Positions 1 through 15,200 of a DNA stretch of 64,000 bases are shown here, piece after piece (position 1 is the first letter of the stretch; each line of letters starts with the position of its first letter). The stretch is from Piscicola geometra (lineage: Eukaryota; Annelida; Clitellata; Hirudinida; Piscicolidae). A program made the translations under genes and the position numbers. The DNA is taken from NCBI GenBank assembly GCA_943735955.1, contig OX030960.1:4721287-4785286 (forward strand). Reading direction: 5' to 3'. The notes beneath the pieces are model-generated. The model was not told where the DNA came from. It did not search any database and saw nothing but the letters and a program-made list of their open reading frames with translations.

Positions 1-632
1 TTTCATGCGTCCAAGAAGTCCTCCATCACAAGTTATCGTCATTAGGCTTTTTTATTAATTCTAGGCCATTAATCCACCTGCCTCTACAGTTCTTGGCTAT
101 TCTTGACTGATATCGTGGCCCATTACTTACCGCTCGAAACATGATCTCGAACAGCAAAATAGGATTAGGTAGGCAAACTCAGCGGCATCTTATTTTAATG
201 CCATTTTGTTTGCCTTCTGTTTGAAATAGAATTCAGGCTTAGTACCATAATATCAGCGACTCCTTAGCTCTATGATACTAATTCAAACTAAAAAGTTTTA
301 AATAAAATATTAAAGTTATAGAATCTGAAAATAAATAGAGAACTTTTTTTTTCGTAAGTGAAAAGTTATCTCTTATTCTCAGCGGGTGCAGTCTTTGTTT
401 TCGGAATTGTAGTTTTTGTTTTATATAAAAATTGCCAATAAACTTCATTAACCTTCATAATCTACCTTTAAGCGTTCTTTTCGTTTTCCAGTTGAACAAT
501 TTTTTGCTAAACGTTTTTTTTCTTACTGTGGTCCTCTTTTATGGAATTCTTTACCCTCTTCTCTAACTTCAACTTAGTCACTAATACCTTTCCGTCGAGG
601 CCTGAAGACGTACTTGCTCAAAACGTGATGGC

Positions 633-695
633 TGAGTGCTTTTGTTCACTTAGTAAAAGGCGCTATACAAATATTTAGAAATTAATTGATTGATT
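633..695 (+). repeat. SINE-like 3' tail, copy 1
   Basis: The stretch shares a block with 11966-12036: TTTGTTCACTTAGTAAA, then GGCGCTATACAAAT, then a run of GATT/ATTG units. A conserved block ending in short tandem repeats is typical of the 3' end of an invertebrate SINE. No tRNA-like head is obvious immediately upstream of this copy. Confidence 0.6.
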
Positions 696-3600
696 AAGTA
701 AATCTAGCTTTTCTAGGTTGTGCATTCACTTTATTAACCAAGCCACCACTATTTTATTCGTTTTGAATAAACACTTTTATTGAACACACTTTTGCTAGAA
801 GTGAAAAAATAATTTTTAAAACTCTCATTTTAGTTTATTATTGATTTAAGCTTACTAAATCGATTTTTGTTTTATTTTACGAATAAACTTAAATACTAAA
901 ATATTATTTAATTTTATTCTCTAAGTTTCAGTTTAAAACAAATAATATCTCTTTTTCCAAAGTTTTTGCACATTTATTTATTGTTTTAAAAAAAATAAAA
1001 ATTATTTGCTCGCTACACATCCACTTTCCATGATGGACAAGGGTAGCATGAATGACCCTCAAGCAAGCCTCAAGATCTGCCTGACGTTATTAGTCATGTG
1101 ATTTTTCTTCTTCTTTCCAAATTTACCATAGCATTCATTCCGATGATTTCGTTACGTTGTAGCATTTTGAAAATTACGTCACTTCACGTCGACAAAACAT
1201 GCTAGTATTTCCATGACACGCTCAAAGGCTGTTCATTGGGTTGCAAGATGTGGGGATCGATGTAAAAGTTGTGTGAAGAATGGTTGAAAGAATAACAGGT
1301 GTAGATATTTTGGTAATAATAGTAGTATTAGAAAAAATATATATTTAAAATACTTTAAAATATATTTGGAAACGTACATATTTTAATAATGGTGTTTATT
1401 TCAATTTTCACCACTATCACTGCCATCACTATCAATAAGTTAAATGCAAAAAGCTTCTTTCAAATCTTATATGAAAATCTTAATTATTAATGTTTTAAGC
1501 TTAATCCTGAAGTATTTCAAGCAAAGAATTTTCGAAACAGGCTCTAGAGATGAAAAAATTGGAATTATTTGTCATTATTATAAAACTGGAAAAAGTCAAA
1601 GTAAATTTCTACATATTGAAATTTAAAAACTACCAATTATAATTCTCATTTGAGCTCTCACATAAAAACCAAATAACTTGAAAAAAATAATAATGTGAAA
1701 TTTTTTCCCTTTCAAAAAGTTTTCAAAAATGAAAAAGTATTTTTTACAATCTTTATTAAATATCATTAAGTGAATATATTTTCCAATATACCGGAATTGT
1801 TAAATATTACTATTAATGAGTGGTTTAAAGGATAATATGAAAAAAGAGCTTTTAAAAAGAGTATAGTTTCTCCAAGGTGAACAAATAATAATGTCCACTT
1901 TGTGAAAATAAAATTTTAGTAGGAATCGGAATTTTCGTATTCAACAAAATTTAAAAAACTCAACAAAATTTCGAATACATAAACAAAAGAAAGTTAGTAA
2001 TGGCAGTACCGGGCTCATAGATATTTAGCTTTTAAAAATTGTGAACCAAAAATATAATATTTATAAAAAAATGTTTAGCTAAAGTTTTGTTTTTATTTTT
2101 AAAAGACTGAAATAAAAGAAAAAATTATATTTAAAAACGATGTACTCAAATTATCACAAATATAAATTTTATAGTTGTATACTTATTGTGGCTTAATAGA
2201 TACTTAAGGGCTTTGAAGAATTTATGCTTGCGAGTAGTAATGGAGAACGTGATAGTGTGGAAAATATTACCAATTATATTTATGGCAAAAACGATAATGA
2301 GTGGTTATGAGAAATGAATATGAATCAAAGAGATGTCTCATTGAGGAAAGTTTAAGTCCTATTTAAATACGAAATACTTGAATCCTTTACCAGGGAATTA
2401 AAATTTCGTATTTTCTTAAATGAAGCGGCTTTGAGTAAAACTTGCTTGAAAACAACCATTCCAACGTTTTTTCGATTTGCAAAACAAGGGTCTAGCTTCA
2501 GCCCCACCTAGACATGCTTCTTTGTCCATTTTTAGCAGGTTTATCAGCATTGGGTTTTTAATTCGTTTTATAAATTTAAAATAACACAATACATAATATT
2601 TATGGGAAAAAAATTATTTGAAAGAATTTAACAGCAAAAAGTAGATCATCGTCAAAGAAACCTTCTCTTATCGACCCTTTCTTAGAGCTGTCTGATGAGA
2701 GATTTCTTTCGTGCATTCGCCATTCACACTTTCCCATTCCCAATTCATCATTCACAATTTCCCATACTTCATTCAACACTCATTGTACACTTTTTATGCT
2801 TATTGTATGTGTGTATGTTTGTCTGAGTGTATGTGTATTCCCTTTTGTACTTTATAAGCGGGCTTCATAAGACGAACGGGTTTGAGGTCTATTTGTATGA
2901 CTGGATGTTTTTATAGCTGTTTTATTAAGAAATCCTGGTGGATCGTCGTGAAAAATAAAAGGTTTTTGATTACATTTGACATTTCATTCGAAAATTTTAA
3001 AGAGAAAAATGTGTAGTCATGGATTAGTATCCATGAGTAAAATTTGAAACAACTTATTTTGATAAAAAATATGTTTTAAGCTAGTTTGGAAAAACGAGCG
3101 CCCAACTTTTCTTTTTTAAATAAAAAGGATTGAAAAGCTCAATTTAAGGTTAGTTTATAGTCCTGTGACTCATGACAACTAAAATATTCTTACTTTCTTA
3201 GTCCATAAACAATCAGTTTAAAAAATTTAAATAATAATTACAAAAATATAATTTTTAATTAGAAAAGTTTATAGTAAGGCGTACGTATTCATAGTTTTTA
3301 ACCATTATGTTTCCAATAGTAGCATTAAAACATAAAATAATAAGTTTGATGCTTCAAAAGTTTTGAAAGGCTTCGAGGAACTATCTCGTATTATTACCAC
3401 CACTAAAGTAGATATACGATGCTTCCGAGTCATTAAATATTTATTTTCTATTTTTATTTCTAGTGTTGTCCGTTAATATTTTTATGCTCTTATGACGAAC
3501 TTTATGTCATAAATATTCTGTTTTTAGTGCCAGCTGGTGTTGAGTTGATCATTCTCGAATCAATTTAAATCGAGTATTATTTCTATTGAACTATATATAA

Positions 3601-4622
3601 CAATAACAAAAAAATTACCGTTTTGAAAGCATTAATTCAATAATGTCCTTTCAATGCTTTCAAACCAGCGTGGCATTCAGATGAAAGTTTCGCTTCAAAG
3701 AGGACTCTATTAATATTCTGTCTACTTAACCCTTTCATAAATTTTTTCAGATTTTATAATAATCGTTTTTTGTAATATTTTGACAACAGAAGCAAAAAAA
3801 GTTAAGTAAATCGAAGAATGAGTGAACTAATGAATGGTAGACAAAGCAAATAAGGGACTAGATGAGTAAATTAATAAAAAGAAAAAAGTCTTTAGTTTCC
3901 CATTAATGGATTTTAAAAAAATTTCAAATAACTATTTCTGGAAAAGTTAGAGTATTATATAAAAAAGAATCAACGAAGAAAGCATCTTAGAATTAATATT
4001 TAATCAAATAGACTAATTAAGACGGCATTCGCATGCTGCGTATAACTATTAAAATTTAAAGTAAAAAAGTTTTCTTTATCGATGGAAGATTTTATCAGCA
4101 AAAGGCACCCAGATGTGTAGATGAATGGTGAGTAGGGACAAGTTAGGGTAAAATTCTTGCAAGTTTGAATATCGGAAGGTTAGTAAAGCTCAATACGGAC
4201 TAAGTAAAAAACATACCAGTTCTAAACTGAATATAAAAATAAATGCAAGTTAAAGATGTCATTTGTATTCTACTTATGCGCTACATCATGGTTCACGCTT
4301 CAGCGAGCTATACCGTCTAACTTATTTTATAATACAATTTCGAAGATTCATTGTTGTTTTTGTGTTTTTGATATGTGTAGAATTCGTGTAACTTACGTGG
4401 GCTTGCTCTTGTATGTTTTTTATGTTTTATGTGAGTTTTCCTTTGATTATTTTTTATTTTTAGTTTAGTTTTTTTTATATTTTATTAATGAAAATTGTAA
4501 GTTTTTTGTTTGCTTGCGTGAGTTTAAACATCTTTTATTTTTTCTCGATCTTCTTGTGATTATTTAAGTGTGACGAAGCGTGTAGGCCTGTTTTGATTAT
4601 TTTGAATATTTTGTGTATGTTT

Positions 4623-4860
<238 letters not shown>

Positions 4861-7800
4861 CATACGCTTCGTAAATAATGTTTTTCGTTGTATTCTATTA
4901 TATTGTATGATATAATATATTGCAAGTTAAAAGTTAATCGTTGTTTTAATATTTTACTTTCGAGAAAATTAAGAATATACAGTTTGCAAAACTATCTTTA
5001 CAAAGCCAAAGGCAATTTGAAATTATTGAGTTTTATATTTCCGAGTTTTCCAAGCAATTTGTAAGTCAGTAAGCTTCAAGAAGAAAATAAAGGTATTTTT
5101 ATATTTCACAAGAGGCTGTGATGTCGGCCGAATGTTAATAACGAGTGTCGTGTGTGCGGTACTGGGCTTCAGGCCGAGGCTTTATGTGCGAAGAAATTGA
5201 ATCAAGGAATATATCCTATAACACTGAGACTACATAGCCAAGAAAAACATAGACTCGTAGATCAAGTAACGAAATTTTTTGAAATTATTTATACAACAAA
5301 ATAAAAATATAAAATATCTAAATAAATTTTATTTTAAATTAGATTTAAACGAAAGCTAAAAATAATTTAAAGATATTTAAAGTATAAATATTTTTTTAAA
5401 TAATTAAATTGAACAAAATAAACTTTGGGTTAAGGTTAGGATTGAGGCTTAGTTTAATCTTAGTAAATATACAGCTAAGGCGTAATTTTTTGGTCTAAAA
5501 CAAAAAAGTGAAATTAAAGTTACAGTTTTTAAATATGAACTAAAATAAATTTAAGAAAATGCAAAATAGAATTTATTTAATAACTATTTTTTCATCTTTT
5601 GGTTTCGAAAGATAATCGAGAAGGGTTTTTTGAATATATTTTATAAAAATTGTTCTGAAAATGTAAATAATCTTTAAATTCAAAAATTCAAAAAAGATGA
5701 AACCAGAAAACAGTCCATAGAGACAAGGCGATTCTGCGAGAAGCAAGAAAATAATTGTCTTGCGAAGCATTGTCCCAAATGATTAATCAGATCACCTTGT
5801 GCTTAAATCAAAAACTTTAACGTCAAACCTCATAATAATTATCAATTTTTTATCCAAAAAATAATTTCAAACCCATGATGAATATTTTGAAGAAAGGTTT
5901 TAAACTTTTTGAAAATACTGAAATCTGGGAATGATGAAAGTTAATTTTTCTTAACTTTTAATTAAAAGAACAATTTGAACAATTTCTTTTTGAGAAAGCC
6001 GAAAATTAGCTCATTAAAGACTGAAACAGTCTCGTAATAATACGAGCATGTAGTGCTTAGTGGAGCTTATGATTGCGTTTATAATTTGAAGTATTCTTTT
6101 TAGATTATATGATCATTCTACTAATGGCTGTGCTCGAGGTAGCTGTAGCAAAAGTATGAACCTTTTGAGAAGATTATTGGAATAAATATCATTAGTTAGA
6201 TTAAAATTGTATTTTAGAAAAATTGAAAAATCGGAGTTTTACGGATTGTTTAGAGCCGTTTCATAATAATCATCCAATTATTTATAGATTTTTTAAATTT
6301 TCATTGTAAATTTAATTTTTTTGCAGAAATTAATAACTCATGTTTAAATCATTTCGATGAAAGTTTCAAATTGTTTTTATTTTGTTAATCTTTGCCCAGC
6401 TTTCAAAAAGACTTTTTAATGCTACTCAGCCACTCCCAGCCATTCGTGATTATACAGTGAGTTTTTTATATTATGCTCGAGTATTTTTTGTCAAATTGAA
6501 ATTACTTTGGAATTTTCAAAGTATCGAGAGTTAAATTATTTTATTTATTTTCCTGTCTCACTCATGTTGATCAACTGGTTGTTTGGTCGATTGAAGAATT
6601 TGATGACTGATAAAAAAAATCAAAACTGAAAAGGAAAGAATGATTAATGCTTCTCTGATAGACTAACGAGTATTTAATCACTTTTTTGCTTGAAGTTTTA
6701 TCTTAGATTCTCATCTTCCTTCATTTTATAACTTTATAAAACTTTTGACTCAGAAAAAGAGCAAAAAACAAAACTTAAAAAAATTTCAATTAAATTCTTG
6801 TATTTTTATTCTTTTCTTTCGTTGAAAAAGTTTTTCAAACCATTGCGATTTTTCTTGCATCCATAGAAAAAAGATAATTGATTGACAGAACATTAATTAT
6901 TCTGGAATCATATACAATGAGGGAAAATGAACAAACAAATTTCTAAATTAAAAAACTAATGATTATTTAAAAATAGAACTCAATTTTCGAAATTCTTGGG
7001 TAATTTTTGCGTTTTTTTACAAATGTGATCAAGTTTAGCCCTTCTATACACTCAAGAAATTGGATTTCTCTGAAGTTACTGCCGTTTGATCCACAATGAC
7101 CATTGAAACAAGTCTGAATTCGCTTTTAAGTCCCATGAACAATAGTTAAACAGCTACACAAATGAGTCGCAGCAGGGTTAATTCAAGAATAGAAAATTAT
7201 AAGCTTGCAAGGTAAAACTGCACGCAAGAACTAATGTAAAACCACTTTAAGAACATCAACGAAATTGCAATAAAAACTCAATATATGTGAAAGATCTGCT
7301 GCATGCACCAAAATCTACGCTACAGTAATTTTCTGCATGACAGGCGACTTTTGAAAACATACAAAAGTCCCGTTTATCGGCCAATTTCGAATCACCCATT
7401 AAAAGTCTATTAGTGTTTCAATCATTCATGCTGCACGGTTCTCAATGATTAATAGTGCTTTGATGGTGAATTGAGCCGCTAATTAAAACTTATGTTCTAC
7501 GGCTCGCGTCCTGAGATGCATTCTAATGGTTAAATATTCATTTTATAACACGGCTGTTTTTCGGGGTTTAATTATTGAACTATACACTGTTCAATATAAA
7601 TGTTAAATGCAAACGGTATAAACAAATTACGTTCAGTATCTTGAATGTCCTTTAGAATTGAATAATCTTGGATCTTATCTAATTCCGATAGTTCTTGAAT
7701 AATACTTCTGGGATTATGGCATAACATTAGGGCATGTATCTGAACATAATTATATCTTTAAATATTTAAACATTCTTTATGTTCTTGGAAAAAATAACGA

Positions 7801-8021
7801 CTGATATGAACGTATCGATAATTTAATTGGAATAATTATGAATTATTTTTTGATAAAAATCCATCAATAAATTAAAACTAAGAGTTCAAATTTTAGCTAA
7901 AAACTAATATTTGAAAACGATAAACTGTATAATCAAGATAAACTATTATTTTTTATACCATTAGTTTAATTCATTCATATAATAAGTAAAACATTTAGTT
8001 TAAAAGTTGATTTTCTTACAG

Positions 8022-8273
8022 CTGAAACAACGAAACTAGAAACACACCTTAAATCATAGCAACTGTTTCTCTCCAACTACACAACAGCAGCTTTTTAATC
8101 GGTTAAATTTGCAAACGCAGCAGCAACAACAACGACTAAAACTAAATCAACAAAACAACAATAGCCTAACCAACAACTACACAAAAAACCCCATCTTTAT
8201 TAAAGGCAACTTCAGTAATAATAAGCATAAAAACAACAACTACAAAACCTATAACCCCTCTCAAATAAACAAA
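8022..8273 (+). other. Neuroligin 5' untranslated sequence
   Basis: A pyrimidine-rich stretch ending in TTTTCTTACAG at 8011-8021 looks like a 3' splice site, so the first visible neuroligin exon probably starts at 8022. An in-frame ATG at 8109 exists, but it would put a Gln/Asn-rich stretch ahead of the hydrophobic signal peptide. I therefore take the ATG at 8274 as the start and call this part leader sequence. Confidence 0.5.
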
Positions 8274-9281
8274 ATGCCTGGTCTGACGTTGACTGGAGTC
8301 TGGGGTGGCTTATTGATTATGGCCTTCTACACCACTTGTGCGGCAACCATAAAATATAGCGACGTCAACACAAATTTTGTAGGCAACAAGAAAACTGATG
8401 ATGAAAACAAAAATAAAAAATTCACTGAAAATATTAAACAAAATATAAATGAGCTAATTAATATATTTGAGAGTGTCTTTGATGATAATAGAAATACTGG
8501 CTTTCACGATGAAAAACCTTACTCAGTAAATAAAACTTTCACTAAAAGAAATAAACGAAATTATGAAAACTTTATCTCAAAAAAAGACCAAAATAATAAA
8601 AATAATGATAAAAAAGATTACAGTAGCTCTTTATTGAGTTTGAGAAAATTATTTTATGAGACATTCCCCCTTTACAAATTCATCTCTGGAATCTCAGAAA
8701 AGTATAATAATATCAACGATAATTATAGTAATGTCAGAAATAATAATGGTGCTAGAAGCAATATTAATATTAGCAACGCTGATATTCATTATACTTACGC
8801 TTTTAAAGAAAGTTATAGTAAACTAACGGACATTGTTGTCACTCGGGCTGGTCTGGCGAAGGGTCTTTTACTGCCAGTTGATGTGACAAAGCTGAAAGTA
8901 TTCCAAAGCTTTTTGCATACTTTTAAAGAAAACCAAAAATGGAAACAACAACAACCGCAAAAACTTCAACAAAAACAGCAGCAACAATTTCACTACAAAA
9001 ATGTCAACGATGAAAGGAATTTTCCTGAGCAAAAAACTTCGATTTATGATCTTAAATCACAAAGTTATTTCCAACAAAAAAATGTAAACTATTACAAGCA
9101 AAGAGAACAAACACAAAAACAACAAGAAAAACCACAAAGCCAACAACAAAGTCAACAACAACAGCAACCACAACACATGTATGTTCAGGCGTTTCTGGGC
9201 ATACAGTACGCTTCAGTGTCGGCAGGAAAACTGAGGTTCATGCCTCCCACTGGTGCCGCTGAGAACTGGTCTGGAGTGAGG
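8274..9281 (+). CDS. Neuroligin exon 1 (signal peptide, start of esterase-like domain)
   Basis: 336 codons, ending in phase 0 at a GTGAGT donor. The signal peptide is followed by about 190 residues rich in Asn and Lys. Then come the fold start (VVTRAGLAKGLLLP), a Gln-rich insert of about 100 residues, and the conserved FLGIQYA, RFMPP and WSGVR blocks. The two inserts are absent from typical neuroligins. Confidence 0.88.
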
Positions 9282-12200
9282 GTGAGTGGAGCATGTTTGA
9301 GTGGATGGTAGAACGAGCAAAAGTGAGAAAAAAAATCAATTTTGTTGAAACAGGTTTTGAATACAAATAAAAATTAATAATTAATTAATTTAACTCTCAT
9401 TTTTCAAGATAGACTCATAATACATTGACAACCAAAATCGATTTAAGATCGAAGATGGTTAAGTTTTATAAATAAATAAATACTTTTTATTTGTGATTGA
9501 AAATAACTTTATAAAATATAGAAGATTTGTAAACTGAGACCTTAGAATTGGTCTATAAAACCAATGTGACGTTTTGTTGATGACCAAACCTTACTGAGAA
9601 CACAAATGTGTTTTTTGAGGTCAAAAATTCAAATGACATTTCGGCTTGTTCTTTTATATAGTGCCTACTAAACAAGGTTTGCTTAACAGAAGCTGACAGC
9701 TTAATGAAACCGTAGTACAAAATACTTTCGGTAGTCACATTTCGGCCTGATCAATCAATTACTTCTGCAAGATCATGCAAAACTTTCTTGACATCACAAA
9801 TAGGCGGCAGTTCGTTTTTGCTCGCTTGAGAGATCTTATTTCTTTACCATCAGAAAGTAAAACTTGGGAAATGAGTTTGAATCTTTTTATAGAACATGGC
9901 AGCGTAAAATAATTATTATTATGAATTGAATTGGGCCTTGGAGCTTATATGTACTAAAAAATAATTCGAGGCTTGAAAGTTTAACTTTGAAAAAAGTTTT
10001 AAAAGGCTTTGTACATCCAAAAGAAAGAGCTTTTGTTAGAAAGTGTAGTTTTAAAGGCTTTATAGTCGAGGGCTAAAAAGTGTCTATAAAATGAGAAAAA
10101 TATTTTAATACAACGTTTGAAGGAGTGGCTTGAAAAAAAGCTGGAAAGCTTATTTTGAAGTTTTCATGGTAAGTGAAGTGATGATTGACCCTATTGGCTA
10201 GTTGACAAATTAATCGATAGAATTATGGTAGAAATAAAATAAAGTATGAAGCGGATGCTTAGAATATCATAAATGACTTCAAGGAAACTTTAATAAATAA
10301 ATAAATAGGTTTGAGAAGTTTACATAAAAATTATTAGGAATTTTCCAAAATAATTATTATTACTGAAAGACTGAGTAAAGCCGTGTAGAATGACCGTTGT
10401 GCATCATATTAATGAGAATAAAGTCTCAGCTTCAATGTATTTCTGATGAATAAAAATCAATTAAGCTTATTAATGAAAAAGAAAGTTTTAACCAAAAGTG
10501 AGTTTGAAAAGTTGAGTAAGAAACAGGCTTGTGGGGGAAAAGACGGGCGTGCGGACAGGAATAGTTTTGCATAAGCAGATGGGATGTAAATCCGTTGTAA
10601 ATTACGAACAAAAGCACAGATCCAATTGAAATTCTGGTGAATAAGCAGGTGTCAGGTTTGGGGTCCGAGATTGACAGTGTCCAGATAGCGCTGAGTAAAC
10701 TGGTAAACTATACAAAATGAGCAATCAGTAGACAGTATACGGTTTACTGATATAGTGTATGAATTTAACATTTTGTCATATGAATAAGCATGCAAAATTT
10801 AAAACAAAATTTAGCTGACAATAATTGAAACAAGTGCTGAAGAAAGTTATTATGACCTGGTTCAGTTACTTTGAACTTAAATTATGTTTTTAAACGTCTG
10901 AAAAAAATTCTAAACAAAATTCTTTAAATTTATTAATTTGAAGAAACTTTTTATGGGGATAGTTTAATGCATAGTGAGGGTAATAGCAGTAATATTGGAC
11001 ATAGTCAGAGTGAGATATAACGAACAATTTTATGTTTATGGTCACGGACGTCGTTAAGTAAAAGTGTCGTTTGCTCTTGGCGCGCCGGGTCATAAGTTCG
11101 ATTCCCGTTGCGTAAATTTATGGAGAACGCCTTTGGCAATATTGCACAGCATAGATTAAACTGAAAATAAATAATATAAGTTATTAAAGCACGTGTGTTT
11201 TCATGGTTTTATGTGCTTTTTTTGTGCGGGTGTTTGTGTTTGTAAAAACTGTTACGTGTAGGTTTATAATGAAAAGAACATTTTCTGGTTAGAGATTCAT
11301 TGCACGGGAATAATATTGATGGGAAGAACATGAGAAAAAAAATCTCTCATAAATGAATGTGTGATATAAAAACAATGAAATGGGAGAAAAACATTGTAGC
11401 TTTAAATAAATAAAAGAGTAGTATGAAAATATATTAGAAAAATAGATGTTTGGAGGTTATGAAAAGATTCTATGAAGAAGTGTTGAAAGAGTCAATAAAA
11501 TGACTGAGTGTTGTCTAGGCATATACATGTAAATAGATGTATGTGAGAAAATAAATGTCAAAGTACATTATAAATAAAAAGGGTGCATGGTTGAAAATGT
11601 TTTCATAGATTGAAGTCTAATCATGTAAAGCACTGAATAATTCTAAAAGTGTTAACACTTGCTCTTAGATCGAAAAATAATGCTTGAGATTATAGACGGT
11701 AAATGAAATTGAATTGTATGAGTAATAAAATGAATATTTTTTCAAGAAGCTGGCATGCAATACTGGAAGAAAGAAGTTTCGAGAGAAGGATTAAGAAAGG
11801 ACGGTGAATGAATGAATAGATTGATGTTTGAAAAAAAGAGTAAATGGAAAAATTGGTTGATGGATAGTTTGTTAAATAAAAGATTTTAGATAAATATATT
11901 TTAATTTATATATATACATATATTGGTAATGGTCTAAAAACCGTTTTATTTAACAAATTTATTTGAAGAGCGCCTTTGTTCACTTAGTAAAGGGCGCTAT
12001 ACAAATCATTAGTGATTGATTGATTGATTGATTGAAATAAGTGTCAAGTCAATCAATCTGCGGAAATAATAACGACAAACAGACAACTCATTTGACACAT
12101 CGATTATCCGCTATCACATTTCTTCTTTTCTATCATTCCGAGTTGCTTTTCTCAATCAATTCAGTTAGTTTTGATTGTTCTTTTTATGTTCTTATTTATT

Positions 12201-15200
12201 TAATTTATTTCTATTTCGACTGGAAAAGCGTGAAGCTCTGCCATCCTTCTTAAGTTGTCTTTTTTAATAAGCCTAATTTAAAAGTTATTATTTTTCAATA
12301 TTCTTGTTAACTCTTGTACTTTTTTAATTGAAATATTTTAATTAAAAAAATATTTTTTGAAAAAGTTTTATTTCTCCAGTTTTGTATAGTATTTTAACAT
12401 AAATTTACGGTTTTATAATTTCCATTTTGATGTTTTTCTTTCTATTATTTCTATTTATTTTTTTAAAGTTTTAAAATCTTCATTGGTTAATTTCATTGAT
12501 TCTTTCATGTTTTTTTCTTTTTTCTGAAATATTTTTTTTCTCCATATTTAAAACGTTCAATGCAACATAACGTTTTAAAACAGATCCCTTTTTTCCCTTT
12601 AAATACATTTTTTATTTCTTTATGGCCTACTTAGTATTATTAAAAATCATTTAATTAATTTTCTCATTCACTAATAAATTTTAAGTTTTCTTCATTTATT
12701 CATACATTTTCAAACTCAAACTTCAAATTCAACAACCTCACATACTTGTAACATTTTCAAAAACTACTCAGATCTTGGACACATTCAAACCGGTGTGCCC
12801 ACAGCCCCTCAAACCTCTTCCTCGACGCAAAACGCCCCATCCTTCTGATTCCGACCCCCATCAGTCTCCGAATCTTGAAGAACTCAGCTGGTACTTGATG
12901 AGGGACTTCACAGCGCTCCAGGACGAAGAATGTCTCTATCTCAACATATACACGCCTCAATGCAATGGTAGGTGCCGTGGGTGATTTTTCAAGACTTTTT
13001 CAAAGATTGTTATTCATTAATATATATTTCTAAAATGACTTATTTGCTAAGGTCTTTTTCTAGTTGACAGACGAACACCGAATTGAACTATTAAGCTGAT
13101 TTAGAACAACGAACTTATTCTGTAAAATATGTATAAGATTAAAAAAGTGAGCAGTGTATTAAATAGATCTAAGAGCATTTCTAATGTGGAATAAAACTGG
13201 ACTCATAATTCTAAATAGGTCATAAATAACATTAATAAACTATAAAACAACTTGGTTTTTTGAATATATATTTCTTTAATAATTAACTGATTCTGTGATC
13301 AATTAAATCGTAATAAATCAAATTTGAAAAATCTCTAGTTGAAATTGTTAAACTTTTCAAAAGTTGAAAATTATAATTTCGTTTAAAATGGTTCATTTTC
13401 AAACCCTTTTAACCCCAAAAGTCTTTTTGAAAATATATATGACAGCTTATTTAAAAGAAAATGAAACTACTACTTCATCGTAAAAGCATAAAAGCAGTTC
13501 TGGTGATGTATGAGGAGCAAAAAATATTGACGATGGTAGTTGGCATAATAGGAATAAAAATTATAAAAATATTATGTAGGAAAAAGTTTAATAAAAAAAA
13601 TTCAAAACGTTAATTATACACCGGGCAATTTTATAAAAATTATTTTTACAATTTACAACTTTTATTTTATTTTTTCATTCAAGTAAAATTGAGAAATTAA
13701 ATTAAGAATTTTCATCAAAATTTCGGATTCTGTGCTTTTAAGTTTTAAATGATTATAGTGACCTCTCCTTGTCATGAATGAGAGTCGAAAGCGTCAGAAG
13801 ATTCATTTAGAATTTTAAATTTACAATTTTACATTTAGTTTTAAATTTAAATTTTCACTTTTATTCCAATTATTTATTTTGTTTTATTGTTATCATTTTT
13901 TTAATGTGGCTTAATTACATGTGAATTTAGTTTGAGGTACTTCACGCATTCACTTCTACCATTGGTGTTTCCCAAGGAAGAATTGAAAAACGTGTTTAAC
14001 AAACCAAGAAGCTGAATCAGTTACAAAATTCATTAAATCATTAGTTTTTGATGATAATATCGCTAATAAAATGTAATGTGTTGTGTTATATTGAAAGATT
14101 TTCTCTAATGGTTATTTGATTTTAAAAACGTAGACAATTCATTAAACTTCAAAAAATTGTCTACTCTATAACAATAAAATTGAAACCATAAGTATACTAT
14201 AAAAAAATAATATTGTTTTTTTCAAACAGATTTTTTTTCTACATCATTTGCTTACTAAATGCTTCCGAAAAGATTCTTTGATGTCTGCCCTTGTTTGATT
14301 CAAAGTAGAAGACAAAAAACACGATTTATTAATAATAATGAAAAGTTGTTAAGTATAATTCATATTTAGAACAAACAAACAAAAATTCAAAAAATTGAAA
14401 CAATTTAAATGCTCTTGTCTCATTTCCACCTCATTTACATCTCTCGGATCCTCAATAGACCACTGATTTCAATTTCCACATTCAAATAATTTAATAATAA
14501 AAAACATATAAAATTGGATAAAAAGACTGCAGTATATGATTTTAATTTTTAATTTAAAATTAATTTTCTCTTTGAACGATGTAATGATTAAGTCGCCAGG
14601 CTTTTACTTCGAAGGTCACGGGTTTGATTCCCGGCATCGCTTTGTAGATAGCAAAAAGAAAACTGTGGAACCGCCTCATAGAGCCACGAACCATGAGAAA
14701 CAAACATGCGAAGACAAAAGTCTGCTCATGAAAAGTCAAAGTCGTCGTTCCAATAGCACTGAGAAACGGGGAATTTAAAAAAATTACTTTTATACACATA
14801 TTAATCGGAAAAATTGTTAATTTAATTATAAAAGTTTTGTGAACATATGAGAGCTAACAAAAAGTATTGAGAAAATATATAAATATTTTTGTTCATTGAA
14901 TTTCTTTTGATATATTTTACAACTTTCATCGTCTAGAGACTGCAGCTATCAAGCAAAAAGTAAAAATAGGTGGAAATAAAATGCTTCCGATTAAATTTAA
15001 ACTCTTTTAAAAAAATTATTTGAAAAATTGAAAAGTGAGTAATGTTTTTGTCAACATTGAAGAAAAAAAACGTTCTAAACTTGTGCTTTAAATTGCAGAA
15101 AATATTTTTCAGAATACCACACTATTTTGATTGTAAAAGCTTTGAAGATATATGAAGAGAGTCAAGATCTAAATGACATAAATAAGACAAATAGTGGTGA

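Larger units (their letters stand above)
9282..12771. other. Neuroligin intron 1
   Basis: A 3.5 kb AT-rich intron with no coding signal. It holds a tRNA-promoter-like element near 11045-11175 and SINE-like tail copy 2 at 11966-12036. Confidence 0.75.

Noticed and set aside
8109..8273. Upstream ATG extending the neuroligin by 55 residues
   Set aside because: It would place Gln/Asn-rich sequence before the signal peptide; 8274 gives a proper leader.
14620..14640. Possible tRNA gene
   Set aside because: Only promoter-like boxes are present; no complete cloverleaf, so it is called a SINE.
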